In this document: positions 1-9,252 of the stretch, piece by piece
Layout: each line of letters begins with the position of its first letter
Numbering within the stretch: position 1 is the first letter of the stretch
From: Candidatus Limnocylindrales bacterium
GTDB taxonomy: Bacteria > Moduliflexota > Moduliflexia > Moduliflexales > JAUQPW01
DNA length: 64,000 nt
Reading direction: 5' to 3'
NCBI GenBank assembly: GCA_035559535.1
Contig: DATMBG010000022.1
Span: forward strand, 256,568-320,567
Notes under the pieces: model-generated
The model's database searches: none
What the model saw: only the letters and a program-made list of their open reading frames with translations
Told to the model about the DNA's origin: nothing
Position numbers and translations under genes: made by a program

Positions 1-1
1 C

Positions 2-3000
2 ATCAAAGAGGCCCGGCTTAAACAACAGAGTTATATCATTACCGGAGAAGAATATTATCTGGAATCTTATAACCAGGCCGTCAAAGGGGTTAATCAAAAA
101 ATTACATATCTTCTGGCATTAACAGCCGATAATCCCACCCAACAACAGAGAATTGAGGATCTGGTCCTTACGATTACTAAAAAGCTTACTTCGCTTCAGG
201 AATCCATCGACTTGCGAAAGAAGCAGGGGTCGGAAATTGAAAAGCAGGTGGTTTATGCCCATGAGGGAGAGAAGATCACGGCTGATATCCAGAAGATCAT
301 CAGCGAAATAGAGAAGGAAGAGAAGTCCCTGTTGAAAAAGCGGGATCAGGAAATGAAGACCGATGCCAGAAATACAATTTCCGCTGTGACTTTGGGAAGT
401 TTCCTGGCCTTTCTGATCGTCACTTTAGCCGGTTTTATCACCCAGCGAGACATCACCCGGCGCAAGCACGTGGAGGAAAAGTTATATCAGCAGAATACCT
501 ATCTAACGGCTCTCCATGAGACAACGGTTGCCTTGATGAATCGTCTGGAGTTATCCAATTTACTTGAATTTATCGTTAAACGGGCCGGGGATCTATTAAG
601 AACACCCCATGGATTTATTTATCTGGTTGATTCGGAAAAAGATGAAATAATTTTACAAATGGGGACCGGGAACTTTGCACAGTTTCAGGGTCTTCGATTG
701 AAGCCCGGTCAAGCCTTGGCCGGAAGGATCTGGCAAACAGGACAACCTCTGGTTGTAGATAATTATTTCAACTGGTCAGACCGCTTTCCAGATCCCCATC
801 TAGATATTATTCGGGCAGCCGTGGGAGTGCCCCTTAAGTCTGGTTCACAGGTGATGGGGGTGCTGGGTCTGGCCCACCTTGAGGGGGATCGGACTTTTGG
901 AGACGATGAAGTAGTCCTGTTAACCCGTTTTGCCCAACTGGCGGTCATCGCATTGGATAATGCTCGACTGTATGCTTCAGCCCAGCAAGAGTTGAGGGAA
1001 CGTATACAGGCGGAAGAGGCTCTGGCCGAGCGTGCCACCGAGTTGGCTTTTTCGGAAGAAGCCCTGCGGAATCAAACCAGAATCCTGCAATCCATCCTGG
1101 AAAGCATGGGGGATGGGGTCATTGTAGCCGATGAAAAAGGTCAGTTTCTGTTTTTCAACCCGGCAGCAGAAAAAATCCTGGGAATAGGTCAAATAAATAT
1201 AACCCCTGACCAATGGACAACCCAGTACGGTCTCTATCTACCCGATACATTGACACCTTACCCCCCTGAGAGTTTACCCCTGACTCGGGCTATCCGAGGT
1301 GAAGCGGTGGATGCCATAGAGGTATTTGTGCGCCACCCCCAAAGACCAGAAGGTCTTTGGTTGAATGTAACGGCACGACCCTTAAAGGATGAAAAAGGTA
1401 TTTTACGGGGCGGTGTGGCTGTTTTCAGTGATATCACCAAACGTAAACAGGTCGAAGAAGAATGGCGTATGGCCAAAGAAGCTGCTGAAGCTGCGAACCG
1501 GGCTAAAAGTCAATTTCTTGCCAATATGAGCCACGAACTACGGACTCCCCTTAACGCTATCATTGGATTTTCAGAGATTCTCGTAGACCAAATTTTCGGT
1601 CCGCTCAACGATAAACAAATTAAGTATGTCAACAACATCCTCAGCAGTGGTCGCCACCTGCTTCAATTGATCAATGATATCCTAGATTTATCCAAAATTG
1701 AAGCCGGACGCATCCAACTGGAGTTAACTCAAGTCGATGTGGAGACTGTACTCCATCATGTACAAACCATTGTCAAAACCCTTGCTAATAAAAAAGGGAT
1801 CACCCTTACCGTCCAGGTCGAGCAAAGCCCCCTGACCGTTACGGTGGATGAAGCAAAGTTCAAGCAGATTCTCTATAATCTGCTCAGCAATGCCATTAAA
1901 TTCACTCCGGAAGGAGGTCATGTAAAGGTAATCGCTTCGCTAGAAGCAGGAGAAGAAATACAGGTTGGAGAAAGGGAATCCTTGATTTCCTTCCCTACCC
2001 GGTTCATCAAGGTTTCTGTTTCTGACACCGGTATTGGCATCAAACCCGAGGATCAGGAACGAATCTTTAGGGAGTTTGAGCAGGTGGATTCCTCCTATGC
2101 TCGCAAACAGCAGGGCACCGGGTTAGGACTGGCACTAACCCGAAAACTGGTCGAATTACATGGAGGCCAGATCTGGGTGGAAAGTGAAGGCGAGGGCAAA
2201 GGGAGCACCTTTAGCTTTACCCTCCCGCAGGTTCCCAAAAAAACGGATAAATCCCGGCTTATTATTCCTGAACCGGCTTTCATCTATCCCAAATCTGATC
2301 CTCTAAAATCCGACTCATATCCCCTGGTTTTAGTCATAGAGGATGATCTATCCACAAGCGAACTGCTACGCAAGTACCTGACCGAGGCAGGGTACGCCGT
2401 AGCTACGGCATTCAACGGCGAACAGGCCCTTGATTTGGCAAGGAAACTCAAACCCGCTGCAATTACCTTAGACATCCTTCTCCCCGATAAGCATGGGCTA
2501 GAAGTGCTCGCAGAACTGAAATCTCTACCCGACACCCGAGATATTCCTGTAATAGTCGTCTCCATCACCGAAGATCGACAATTGGGTTTCAGTTTGGGAA
2601 TTATGGAATGGTTCGTTAAACCGGTTAACCGAGATCGATTTATCGAGGTGTTGAATAAAGCTAGAATAGCAAGGGGAACGAAAGTCACCACCGTACTCAT
2701 CATCGATGATGAACCTCAGACGGTCGAGCTATTGACAGACATCGCACAAACTCAAGGATACAGGGCTCTGCAGGCTTATACAGGTCGAGAAGGGATTCGT
2801 TTGGCCCGAGAAAAACGTCCTGACATTATCATTGTTGATTTGATAATGCCTGAAATGAACGGATTTGACGTGGTCAAAGAGCTACAGAAAGACGAGGAGA
2901 CTCGAGAGATTTCCATAGTGATATTTACTGCAAAAGAGTTAACCCAAGAAGAACGCAAACAGCTAAACATGAGCGCACAGGGAATCGTTTCGAAATCCAG

Positions 3001-3058
3001 CAGGGAGGATTTGCTTCAAGAATTGGATAAGATAAGAACTTGCTTGAACCAAAGGTAA
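2..3058 (+). CDS. Hybrid sensor histidine kinase, CHASE3-GAF-PAS-HisKA-HATPase-REC-REC (5' end outside window)
   Basis: The reading frame is open from base 2, so the gene starts upstream of the window. The first 120 or so visible residues resemble a CHASE3 extracytoplasmic sensor domain (SYIITGEEYYLESYNQAV, then LTADNPTQQ). A membrane segment follows (AVTLGSFLAFLIVTLAGF, near base 390-450), then a GAF domain, a PAS domain (ILESMGDGVIVADEKGQF), HisKA with the phospho-acceptor His in MSHELRTPLNAI (codon 1532-1534), and HATPase_c with an N box (LLSNAIKFTPEGG) and G boxes (DTGIGI, GTGLGLAL). Two receiver domains end the protein, with Asp in TLDILLPD and IVDLIMPE. The protein should sense an external or membrane signal and pass phosphate through its own receivers. 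The next gene, a lone receiver 4 bases away, is the likely partner. The signal sensed is unknown. Confidence 0.93.
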   Translation: MKEARLKQQSYIITGEEYYLESYNQAVKGVNQKITYLLALTADNPTQQQRIEDLVLTITKKLTSLQESIDLRKKQGSEIEKQVVYAHEGEKITADIQKIISEIEKEEKSLLKKRDQEMKTDARNTISAVTLGSFLAFLIVTLAGFITQRDITRRKHVEEKLYQQNTYLTALHETTVALMNRLELSNLLEFIVKRAGDLLRTPHGFIYLVDSEKDEIILQMGTGNFAQFQGLRLKPGQALAGRIWQTGQPLVVDNYFNWSDRFPDPHLDIIRAAVGVPLKSGSQVMGVLGLAHLEGDRTFGDDEVVLLTRFAQLAVIALDNARLYASAQQELRERIQAEEALAERATELAFSEEALRNQTRILQSILESMGDGVIVADEKGQFLFFNPAAEKILGIGQINITPDQWTTQYGLYLPDTLTPYPPESLPLTRAIRGEAVDAIEVFVRHPQRPEGLWLNVTARPLKDEKGILRGGVAVFSDITKRKQVEEEWRMAKEAAEAANRAKSQFLANMSHELRTPLNAIIGFSEILVDQIFGPLNDKQIKYVNNILSSGRHLLQLINDILDLSKIEAGRIQLELTQVDVETVLHHVQTIVKTLANKKGITLTVQVEQSPLTVTVDEAKFKQILYNLLSNAIKFTPEGGHVKVIASLEAGEEIQVGERESLISFPTRFIKVSVSDTGIGIKPEDQERIFREFEQVDSSYARKQQGTGLGLALTRKLVELHGGQIWVESEGEGKGSTFSFTLPQVPKKTDKSRLIIPEPAFIYPKSDPLKSDSYPLVLVIEDDLSTSELLRKYLTEAGYAVATAFNGEQALDLARKLKPAAITLDILLPDKHGLEVLAELKSLPDTRDIPVIVVSITEDRQLGFSLGIMEWFVKPVNRDRFIEVLNKARIARGTKVTTVLIIDDEPQTVELLTDIAQTQGYRALQAYTGREGIRLAREKRPDIIIVDLIMPEMNGFDVVKELQKDEETREISIVIFTAKELTQEERKQLNMSAQGIVSKSSREDLLQELDKIRTCLNQR

Positions 3059-3062
3059 ATCC

Positions 3063-3446
3063 ATGTCTGGTAAGAAAGTGTTAATCATTGAAGACAATCC
3101 CATCAATATGGAATTGGTTACAGATATTTTAACTGTGGCAGGTTATGGGGTATTACAGGCAGAAGATGCAGAGATAGGGATTGCTTTGGCCAAGACCGAG
3201 AAACCGGCCTTGATTTTAATAGATATCAGTTTACCGGGGATGGATGGGCTTGCAGCGACCCGGATTCTAAAACAGGATCCTACCACCAGGAATATTCCCG
3301 TCGTTGCCCTGACCGCCCATGCTATGAAAGGAGATAGGGAGAAAATACTGGCAGCAGGTTGTACCGGGTATATCAGTAAGCCGATAAATACCCGGACACT
3401 TCCGAAAATGATAGCCGATTTTATTGAATCAGTTGAAAGCGTGTGA
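3063..3446 (+). CDS. Stand-alone response regulator receiver (DivK/CheY-like)
   Basis: This is a 127-residue protein with a single receiver domain and no output domain. The acidic pocket (LIIEDNPIN), the phospho-acceptor Asp (LIDISLPGMDG), the Thr position (ALTAHA) and the conserved Lys (GYISKPIN) are all present. It starts 4 bases after the hybrid kinase stop and is almost certainly co-transcribed with it. By family logic it either acts by protein-protein contact, as DivK does, or shuttles phosphate between the two kinases of this cluster. Its target is not identifiable. Confidence 0.9.
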   Translation: MSGKKVLIIEDNPINMELVTDILTVAGYGVLQAEDAEIGIALAKTEKPALILIDISLPGMDGLAATRILKQDPTTRNIPVVALTAHAMKGDREKILAAGCTGYISKPINTRTLPKMIADFIESVESV

Positions 3447-3605
3447 AAAGAACGGCTTGCAGGATGAAAGAACAGGGAGTAAAAAGGTTTTTGTTCTGGG
3501 CTTAATAGCTTAAGTCTTATCCTGGAGTCTTCCTCTGTAGGGTTTAGAGGTACCCTATGAGAATACCCATCTGAAATTCATCATGCTTACTTTTTACTCT
3601 GGAAA

Positions 3606-4790
3606 ATGGAAAATAACCGACTCGGGAGGAAAACTGTGAATAGCACTACTTCAGGTACACCCATGTATCCAACCGGTCATGTGCTGGTGGTGGACGACGA
3701 AGAAAACAATCGCATCCTCCTCAGAGACTTGCTTGAAGCCCAGGGGCATAAAGTCAGCGAGGCAGAAGATGGGGAGCAGGCTTTACAAAAGGTCATGGAG
3801 GGTTCCATAGATGTGGTCCTCCTGGATGTCATGCTTCCTAAACTCGATGGGTTTGAAGTTTGTCGTCGGCTGAAAAGAAATCCTCAAACAGCTCCGATTC
3901 CCGTTCTTCTCATAACCTCTTTAACCGATCGTCAAGATCGATTAACAGGAATAGAAGCAGGAGCCAATGATTTTCTTACCAAACCCATCGATACCCAGGA
4001 CGTCAACCTCCGGGTGCGCAATGCAGTGTATACCAAACAGCTTTTTGACCGTCTACAAGAAAATTACCACCAATTCCAGGAATTAGAGGCCCTACGGGAC
4101 AATTTGACCCACATGATCGTACACGATTTAAGATCCCCCCTCACAGGCATAAAACTTTTCCTGGAAATGCTCCAGAGATCGGCCAGAAAAAAATTAGATG
4201 ACGTAGAAAATCAATATTTAGAACGTGTGCTGAGTAGTATCACAACCTTGATGGAAATGATCAGCTCAGTCCTGGATGTGAGTCGGCTAGAAGTAGGAGA
4301 GATGCCTCTCAATTTGAGCCCGTGCGATTTGAGAAATATAGCCAAGAAAGCGATAGAAACCCTGGGTTATCTGGCGCATCAATACCAGGTCCATCTGGAA
4401 GTGCCACCGGAACCTGTATTACTTTTTTGTGATGCCAATATAATAAGTCGGGTTATTATGAATTTAGTGGGAAATGCTATTATTCACACTCCAAGGGAAG
4501 GAAAGGTATGGGTTAGAGTGGAAGAAAAAGAGGACCAGGCTAAGGTTCTGGTCATAGATACAGGGCCAGGGATTCCCTTAGAGTATCAGGAAAAGATCTT
4601 CGAAAAATTCGGCCAGGTCAAACTGGGGGAACAAAATCGGAAGTACTCGACCGGATTGGGCTTGACATTCTGTAAACTGGCCATCGAAGCCCATGGGGGT
4701 AAAATAGGTGTGGAAAGCAAATTGGGTCAGGGGAGTACCTTTTGGTTTACATTACCGACTAAACCGAAAACTCTCCCGGAGTCTTTCTAA
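3606..4790 (+). CDS. Receiver-histidine kinase fusion (REC-HisKA-HATPase)
   Basis: This 394-residue soluble protein has an N-terminal receiver (VLVVDDEENN; Asp in LLDVMLPKLDGFE; Lys in FLTKPID), a short coiled linker, a dimerisation and phospho-acceptor helix (MIVHDLRSPLTGI) and a HATPase_c domain (NLVGNAIIHT, DTGPGIP, STGLGLTF). With no membrane segment it is probably driven by phosphorylation of its own receiver, perhaps by the kinase upstream. The start at 3606 gives about 20 disordered residues before the receiver; ATG 3663 is an alternative. It is separated from the preceding receiver gene by 159 bases with no evident gene. Confidence 0.88.
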   Translation: MENNRLGRKTVNSTTSGTPMYPTGHVLVVDDEENNRILLRDLLEAQGHKVSEAEDGEQALQKVMEGSIDVVLLDVMLPKLDGFEVCRRLKRNPQTAPIPVLLITSLTDRQDRLTGIEAGANDFLTKPIDTQDVNLRVRNAVYTKQLFDRLQENYHQFQELEALRDNLTHMIVHDLRSPLTGIKLFLEMLQRSARKKLDDVENQYLERVLSSITTLMEMISSVLDVSRLEVGEMPLNLSPCDLRNIAKKAIETLGYLAHQYQVHLEVPPEPVLLFCDANIISRVIMNLVGNAIIHTPREGKVWVRVEEKEDQAKVLVIDTGPGIPLEYQEKIFEKFGQVKLGEQNRKYSTGLGLTFCKLAIEAHGGKIGVESKLGQGSTFWFTLPTKPKTLPESF

Positions 4791-4827
4791 ATTTAAAACT
4801 TAAAATTAAGGTGAGAATTTAAAAGCT

Positions 4828-6345
4828 TTGAATTCCGAAATCCTGGCAAATTTGACGGAGCGCCGGTTTCTCCAACTCTGGTATTCCCAGAATCTAAAAA
4901 CCATTAACCTTACCGCTACAGATGGAAGAAAGATCGAAGTTATTCGTCGTGGAAAATGGAACTTTGATACCGGTCCCGATTTTAAATCGGCCCTCCTTCG
5001 CATAGGAAATCAACTTCAGCCGGGTGATGTAGAAGTTCACTTGAGGACTACGGACTGGTATGCCCACCGACACGATAAAGATCCCCATTACAACCAGGTT
5101 ATTCTCCATGTAGTATTGTGGGAAGATTTAAAAAATCCCGTTATCCGACAAGACGGTCAACCGGTTCCTACATTGGTTCTTGAACACTTCTTGAAACCCA
5201 TAGATTTCCAACGCCTCCTTAAACCCTATCTCTCCCCGAGAAGCAGATCCCCACAAATACCCTCTGCTTGCCTGGAGGAAATTAAGATCCTTCCTAAGAA
5301 AAGGTTGATGGAACTCCTTCAAGAAAAGGCCGATCGGCGATTTCAGCAGAAAGTACGACGTTTTGAAGCAAGATACCGGGAGGGTGAAGAGAGAAAATGG
5401 AGAAAAGAACGATCTACCCTTCCCTGCTCTTCCACCTCCTTACCTTCCCCGGATTCCGGCTGGGATCAGCTTATTTACGAAGGATTTCTGGAAGCCCTGG
5501 GATATCCCATCAATAAAAAACCTTTCTTAAAACTGGCACAGCTTCTTCCCCTGGAATCTCTTCGGAATGTTATAACCCGGCGTGGGATGGAAAGTAAAGT
5601 ACTCTGGTTACAGGCCGTTCTTCTAGGGACTGCAGGACTGCTTCCGGCTTCCCTCTCTTCGCCTGTCCTCAAAGTAGCCGATCAGAAGAACTTAGATTTA
5701 GAAACGAAAAGCTACCTTGACGAGATATATTCCCTGTGGGAAATGTTAAAACCCTGCCTGACAGAAGTTCAGATGCAGCCTGAAGAATGGCAATTCTTCA
5801 GAATACGTCCCCTTAATTCCCCCATCAGTCGATTGGCCCGGTTCAGTTTTGTACTGGCAAAGTTACCCTCAAGTTCCTGGATCCACTCCTACGTAACCCA
5901 CTTAACAGATTCGCCGGAATCTTCCTCCTGGAGGGTAGAGACGGTTAAAAAGCTGGAAGCAAGCCTTCGGGTTCCCATTTCCGGATACTGGACCTGTCAT
6001 AATGGCTTTAGCGGCCGCATATCCCCTCCCATCCGCTTTGCCATCGGGTGTAATACCCTTCGGGAAATGGTGATTAATGTTCTTCTTCCGATTCTGTATT
6101 TCTATGCCGAAAAAACGTCCCGATCTCATCTCCAGGAAAGGATCCATCAACTTTATCAGACTTATCCGGCTCCGGCCTATAACAAAGTTACCCGATTTAT
6201 GGACGAGAATCTCTTTCAAGAAGATTCTGCGGAACCGTTCAGGCAAGAGATGGGTTATGCCCGAATCCATCAAGGTCTCATCCAGCTCCATACCGAACTC
6301 TGCCAGATGAAAGGATGTCCGACCTGCCCCTATCGGACGTTTTAA
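4828..6345 (+). CDS. DUF2851 family protein
   Basis: This 505-residue protein matches my memory of the DUF2851 family, which is common in Bacteroidetes and scattered elsewhere. The N-terminal core holds the family hallmarks GPDFKSALLRIG and GDVEVHLRTTDWYAH followed by HYNQVILHVVLW. The C-terminus ends with a cysteine pair motif (CQMKGCPTCPY) that could bind a metal. There is no signal peptide, so it is probably cytoplasmic. The biochemical function is unknown. The start is TTG at 4828, downstream of an AAGGTGAG stretch; it follows the kinase gene by 37 bases and may be co-transcribed. Confidence 0.82.
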   Translation: MNSEILANLTERRFLQLWYSQNLKTINLTATDGRKIEVIRRGKWNFDTGPDFKSALLRIGNQLQPGDVEVHLRTTDWYAHRHDKDPHYNQVILHVVLWEDLKNPVIRQDGQPVPTLVLEHFLKPIDFQRLLKPYLSPRSRSPQIPSACLEEIKILPKKRLMELLQEKADRRFQQKVRRFEARYREGEERKWRKERSTLPCSSTSLPSPDSGWDQLIYEGFLEALGYPINKKPFLKLAQLLPLESLRNVITRRGMESKVLWLQAVLLGTAGLLPASLSSPVLKVADQKNLDLETKSYLDEIYSLWEMLKPCLTEVQMQPEEWQFFRIRPLNSPISRLARFSFVLAKLPSSSWIHSYVTHLTDSPESSSWRVETVKKLEASLRVPISGYWTCHNGFSGRISPPIRFAIGCNTLREMVINVLLPILYFYAEKTSRSHLQERIHQLYQTYPAPAYNKVTRFMDENLFQEDSAEPFRQEMGYARIHQGLIQLHTELCQMKGCPTCPYRTF

Positions 6346-6430
6346 GAAAGACGGATTTCAATTATTTTTCCTCCTGAACCCTAAACTTTCTGGTTTCTCA
6401 GGTGTCCTATTTATAAAAAAGGAGGAAACC

Positions 6431-8014
6431 ATGAAGACTAAAACCATTTTCATTCCCATCATTTATTTATTCGTTGGGGTCTTTATCTGGAATATTAGCT
6501 TTTTAGAAGGCGCCGAACTACCCCGTGTTCCTTCGAGTACGGCGTTTCAAAGTTTATCCCAAATGGCACGTCCGGAACTCAGGAGACGGACGGAATCTGC
6601 CCTGAGCTCCCGAATAGAGCAAGTGCCGATCAATCCTGCGGTCCGAGGAAATCCTGCGGTCCGAGGAAATCCTCTTCTACCGGAAGTACCGATCTGGAGA
6701 AGTCCCACGCCATTTACCCAAACTGCTCCGGTTCCCATGAGTCGGATCCAATCCAGGGGAACCGGTCGATATGTTCCAGGTGAAATCATTATAAAGTTAC
6801 GACGAGATGCAAATATCCAGGGATTTCGCCAAGGATCACCTTCCTTACGGGCCGGGACCCCGGGTGCCGGTTCTGGATTGGAGAGCTTAAATCGAAGATA
6901 TAGCGTTCGGAGTATGGATAAGCTCTTCCAAGCTCCTGATTTTCGCATTCAGAGTAATGCACCCAGAGGGCTGGAGTTATGGAGAATTTACAGGCTTAGA
7001 TTTCGAAGCGATCTGAATCCGGAGGAGGTGGCCCGGGATTACGAAAGGCTGGCAGAGGTTGAATATGCAGAACCTAATTATATCTACACCATCTCTTTCA
7101 TTCCCAATGATCCCCTCTTTCCAAGGCAATATGCTCTTCAGAGATCCCAAAGTGGAATCGATGCCGTAGAAGCCTGGGATATCGAGACCGGAAGTAGCCG
7201 TATTGTGGTTGGATTATTAGATACCGGCGTGGACTATAACCACGAGGATTTAAAGGGGAGAATTGTGAAGGGTCCTGATTTGGTCAACGAGGATTCGGAT
7301 CCCATGGATGATCAGGGGCACGGAACCCATATTGCAGGGATTATTGCCGCCCGGGGTAATAACGGCAAAGGGGTCGCAGGGGTATGCTGGAGCTGTCGGG
7401 TTATGGCCATTAAAGTAGCAGATGCTTCTGGAGCCTCCACCAACGCCTGGATCGCCCAGGGGCTTGTTTACGCAGTCAACCACGGAGCTCAAATCGTTAA
7501 CCTGAGCCTGGGAGGATTCGATCCGTCTAAGACGTTGGAACAGGCGGTCAGATATGCTAATTCCAGGAGTGTAGTTCTTGTCGCGGCCATCGGTAACGAA
7601 TCTACCAGTCAGGCCGTTTACCCGGCGGCTTATCCTGGGGTTATTGCCGTAGGGGCGACCGATGTGAATGGCAGCCGCGCTTCCTTCTCTAATTATGGGG
7701 ATTACCTGTTCGTGATGGCTCCTGGGGTTTCTATTTACAGTACTTATCGTGGAAATAGCTATCAGGGGTTGAGTGGCACTTCCATGTCCGCAGGCTTTGT
7801 ATCGGGTGTGGCCGCTTTGATTTTATCCAAAAATCCTTCTCTCTCCAGTAGCCAGGTCCGCCGCATCCTGGCGGCTTCTACCGATGATATAGGGACATTC
7901 GGAAAAGATTTCGAAACCGGATATGGCCGTATCAATGCTTTTAAAGCCTTGGGTGGAGGAGCCGTCTCCGTAAGCAATTATCAATTTTTAATAAACAGGT
8001 GGAGGGGGTATTAA
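6431..8014 (+). CDS. Secreted subtilisin-like serine protease (S8 family)
   Basis: This 527-residue protein has an N-terminal export signal (hydrophobic run within residues 5-25), a low-complexity linker, a propeptide-like region (VPGEIIIKLRRDA to EVEYAEPNYIY, about residues 115-220) and a peptidase S8 catalytic domain. The triad is visible: Asp in VVGLLDTGVDY, His in GHGTHIAGIIA and Ser in GLSGTSMSAG, with the oxyanion Asn in AAIGNES. Its layout resembles fervidolysin-type proteases, which mature by removing the propeptide. It should degrade protein outside the cytoplasm. A strong ribosome site (AAAAAGGAGG) sits 6 bases before the ATG. Expression is probably independent of the DUF2851 gene, 85 bases upstream. 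Confidence 0.93.
   Translation: MKTKTIFIPIIYLFVGVFIWNISFLEGAELPRVPSSTAFQSLSQMARPELRRRTESALSSRIEQVPINPAVRGNPAVRGNPLLPEVPIWRSPTPFTQTAPVPMSRIQSRGTGRYVPGEIIIKLRRDANIQGFRQGSPSLRAGTPGAGSGLESLNRRYSVRSMDKLFQAPDFRIQSNAPRGLELWRIYRLRFRSDLNPEEVARDYERLAEVEYAEPNYIYTISFIPNDPLFPRQYALQRSQSGIDAVEAWDIETGSSRIVVGLLDTGVDYNHEDLKGRIVKGPDLVNEDSDPMDDQGHGTHIAGIIAARGNNGKGVAGVCWSCRVMAIKVADASGASTNAWIAQGLVYAVNHGAQIVNLSLGGFDPSKTLEQAVRYANSRSVVLVAAIGNESTSQAVYPAAYPGVIAVGATDVNGSRASFSNYGDYLFVMAPGVSIYSTYRGNSYQGLSGTSMSAGFVSGVAALILSKNPSLSSSQVRRILAASTDDIGTFGKDFETGYGRINAFKALGGGAVSVSNYQFLINRWRGY
6632..6667 (+). repeat. Tandem 18-bp in-frame duplication in the protease linker
   Basis: The unit AATCCTGCGGTCCGAGGA occurs twice back to back and begins a third time. 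It encodes NPAVRG repeated in the linker before the propeptide, so copy number can change without breaking the frame. Confidence 0.9.
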
Positions 8015-8043
8015 GGACTCCAGGTTAAAAAATTACCCAACGT

Positions 8044-8101
8044 CAGGAGGTCTCTACCGGGATTCTCCCTTAGGGCCTTCAATCCCGATGAGGGTCTCCT
8101 G
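8044..8101 (+). terminator. Possible terminator hairpin after the protease gene
   Basis: The arms at 8044-8061 and 8084-8101 can form an 18-bp stem with four G-U pairs and two mismatches. A loosely T-rich stretch follows. It lies between the protease gene and the convergent hydratase gene. The imperfect stem and weak T run keep confidence low. Confidence 0.35.
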
Positions 8102-8209
8102 CTCCTTTTGAAAGGTATCTTTTTATGTAGCATTGTTTCCCCTTCACACTTCAACCCCTTTCCACCCCTTGTTTATCGTCCATTATGTCCCTGCTAACGG
8201 GCAAATTTA

Positions 8210-8998
8210 CTAAATAAACTTTGCACTTACGGAGCCCAAACGGGTAAAGGTAATACGAATATGATTTCCTTTCTTAACTTTAAAATAGCTGGTAATAGAT
8301 CCTGAGATGATAATTTCCCCTGCCCTCAAATAGTCATCAAACTCAACCAGTTTGTTGGCCAGCCAGGCTACGGAATGAGCCGGATTTCCCATGACTTCGG
8401 CTCCGGCCCCGGATGCCACTAGCTCCCCATCGACCTCCAACACTACCCCTTCAAAGCGAAGATTCAGGTTTTGTACCGGAGTTAATTGAGGACCTAAAAC
8501 GATTCCTGCATTAAGGGCATTGAACCCTATCAAATCAACTGCTTTGAAGTGAGATCCTTGCAGGATAATATCCCCGATTTCCATGGCGGGTAAAACTCCC
8601 TCGGTGGCTTGAAGAACCGACAGCGGACTGACGCCGGGGCCCTTTAAATCCTGTTTTAATAAAAAAGCTACTTCGGGTTCAACTAAAGGATTTACAAAGG
8701 CATCTAAAGGAATGGTACTCCCATCCAGGTAAATACCGGGACTCATCAGATGCCCAAAAATGGGCTCATCGATCCCGAACTGGATTCGGGTCGCTTTATT
8801 AGTTAAAGCTATTTTACGGCCAATAACTTTTTGTCCCCGGGTTATGAGTCTTCGAATCCAACCATACTGAACCCGATAGGCATCGTGCTGGCTCATGTTT
8901 CCTAAGAGTCCAGAAAATGTTTCGACCGGTTTTTTAACTTCATAACTCTGGGCTACCTGATTGACAGCTTCTTCTATGAGTTCTGGTGAAAGGGCCAT
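8210..8998 (-). CDS. 2-keto-4-pentenoate hydratase / 2-oxo-hepta-3-ene-1,7-dioate hydratase family protein
   Basis: This 262-residue protein belongs to the MhpD/HpaH/DmpE family, related to fumarylacetoacetase-fold enzymes. Family landmarks are GRKIALTNKA, the metal-binding acidic run LVEPEVAFLL, then PAMEIGD and NPAHSVAWLANKL. Members hydrate 2-hydroxydienoates made by meta-cleavage of aromatic rings, or decarboxylate 4-oxalocrotonate; which reaction applies cannot be read from sequence. A strong ribosome site (GAAAGGAGGG) precedes the ATG at 8998. No ring-cleavage dioxygenase is nearby, so the link to aromatic catabolism is only by family. It is divergently arranged with the aldo/keto reductase gene. 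Confidence 0.85.
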   Translation of the reverse strand: MALSPELIEEAVNQVAQSYEVKKPVETFSGLLGNMSQHDAYRVQYGWIRRLITRGQKVIGRKIALTNKATRIQFGIDEPIFGHLMSPGIYLDGSTIPLDAFVNPLVEPEVAFLLKQDLKGPGVSPLSVLQATEGVLPAMEIGDIILQGSHFKAVDLIGFNALNAGIVLGPQLTPVQNLNLRFEGVVLEVDGELVASGAGAEVMGNPAHSVAWLANKLVEFDDYLRAGEIIISGSITSYFKVKKGNHIRITFTRLGSVSAKFI

Positions 8999-9142
8999 GA
9001 CTCCCTCCTTTCGTAATTAAAACGGTTTATCTCGGGAAGTAGTTTGGGAAATTGTTTGTCGCGTATTTACTTTATACACGAAACCGGATCCAAGTCAAGC
9101 TTTTGCCACCCACAGAGTTTGTTAGCCATTCCTACTTAACCA

Positions 9143-9171
9143 TTGACAAGGGAGTAGAGGTTATGGATAAT
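9143..9171 (+). promoter_or_regulatory. Sigma70-type promoter for the aldo/keto reductase gene
   Basis: A perfect -35 box TTGACA (9143-9148) is separated by 17 bases from a -10 box GATAAT (9166-9171). Transcription would begin near 9178, about 75 bases before the ATG at 9253. Confidence 0.6.
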
Positions 9172-9252
9172 AGGGGATGGGAGAGGAGATCTTAAAGTCT
9201 GTGAAGGCCTTGGGGTCTAGCTTCTCATAGATTTTAGGAATCGGATACGATT

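Noticed and set aside
2284-2703. 139-codon minus-strand frame in the hybrid kinase gene
   Set aside because: The plus-strand frame encodes a clear receiver domain; the product here is Ser-rich with no domain pattern.
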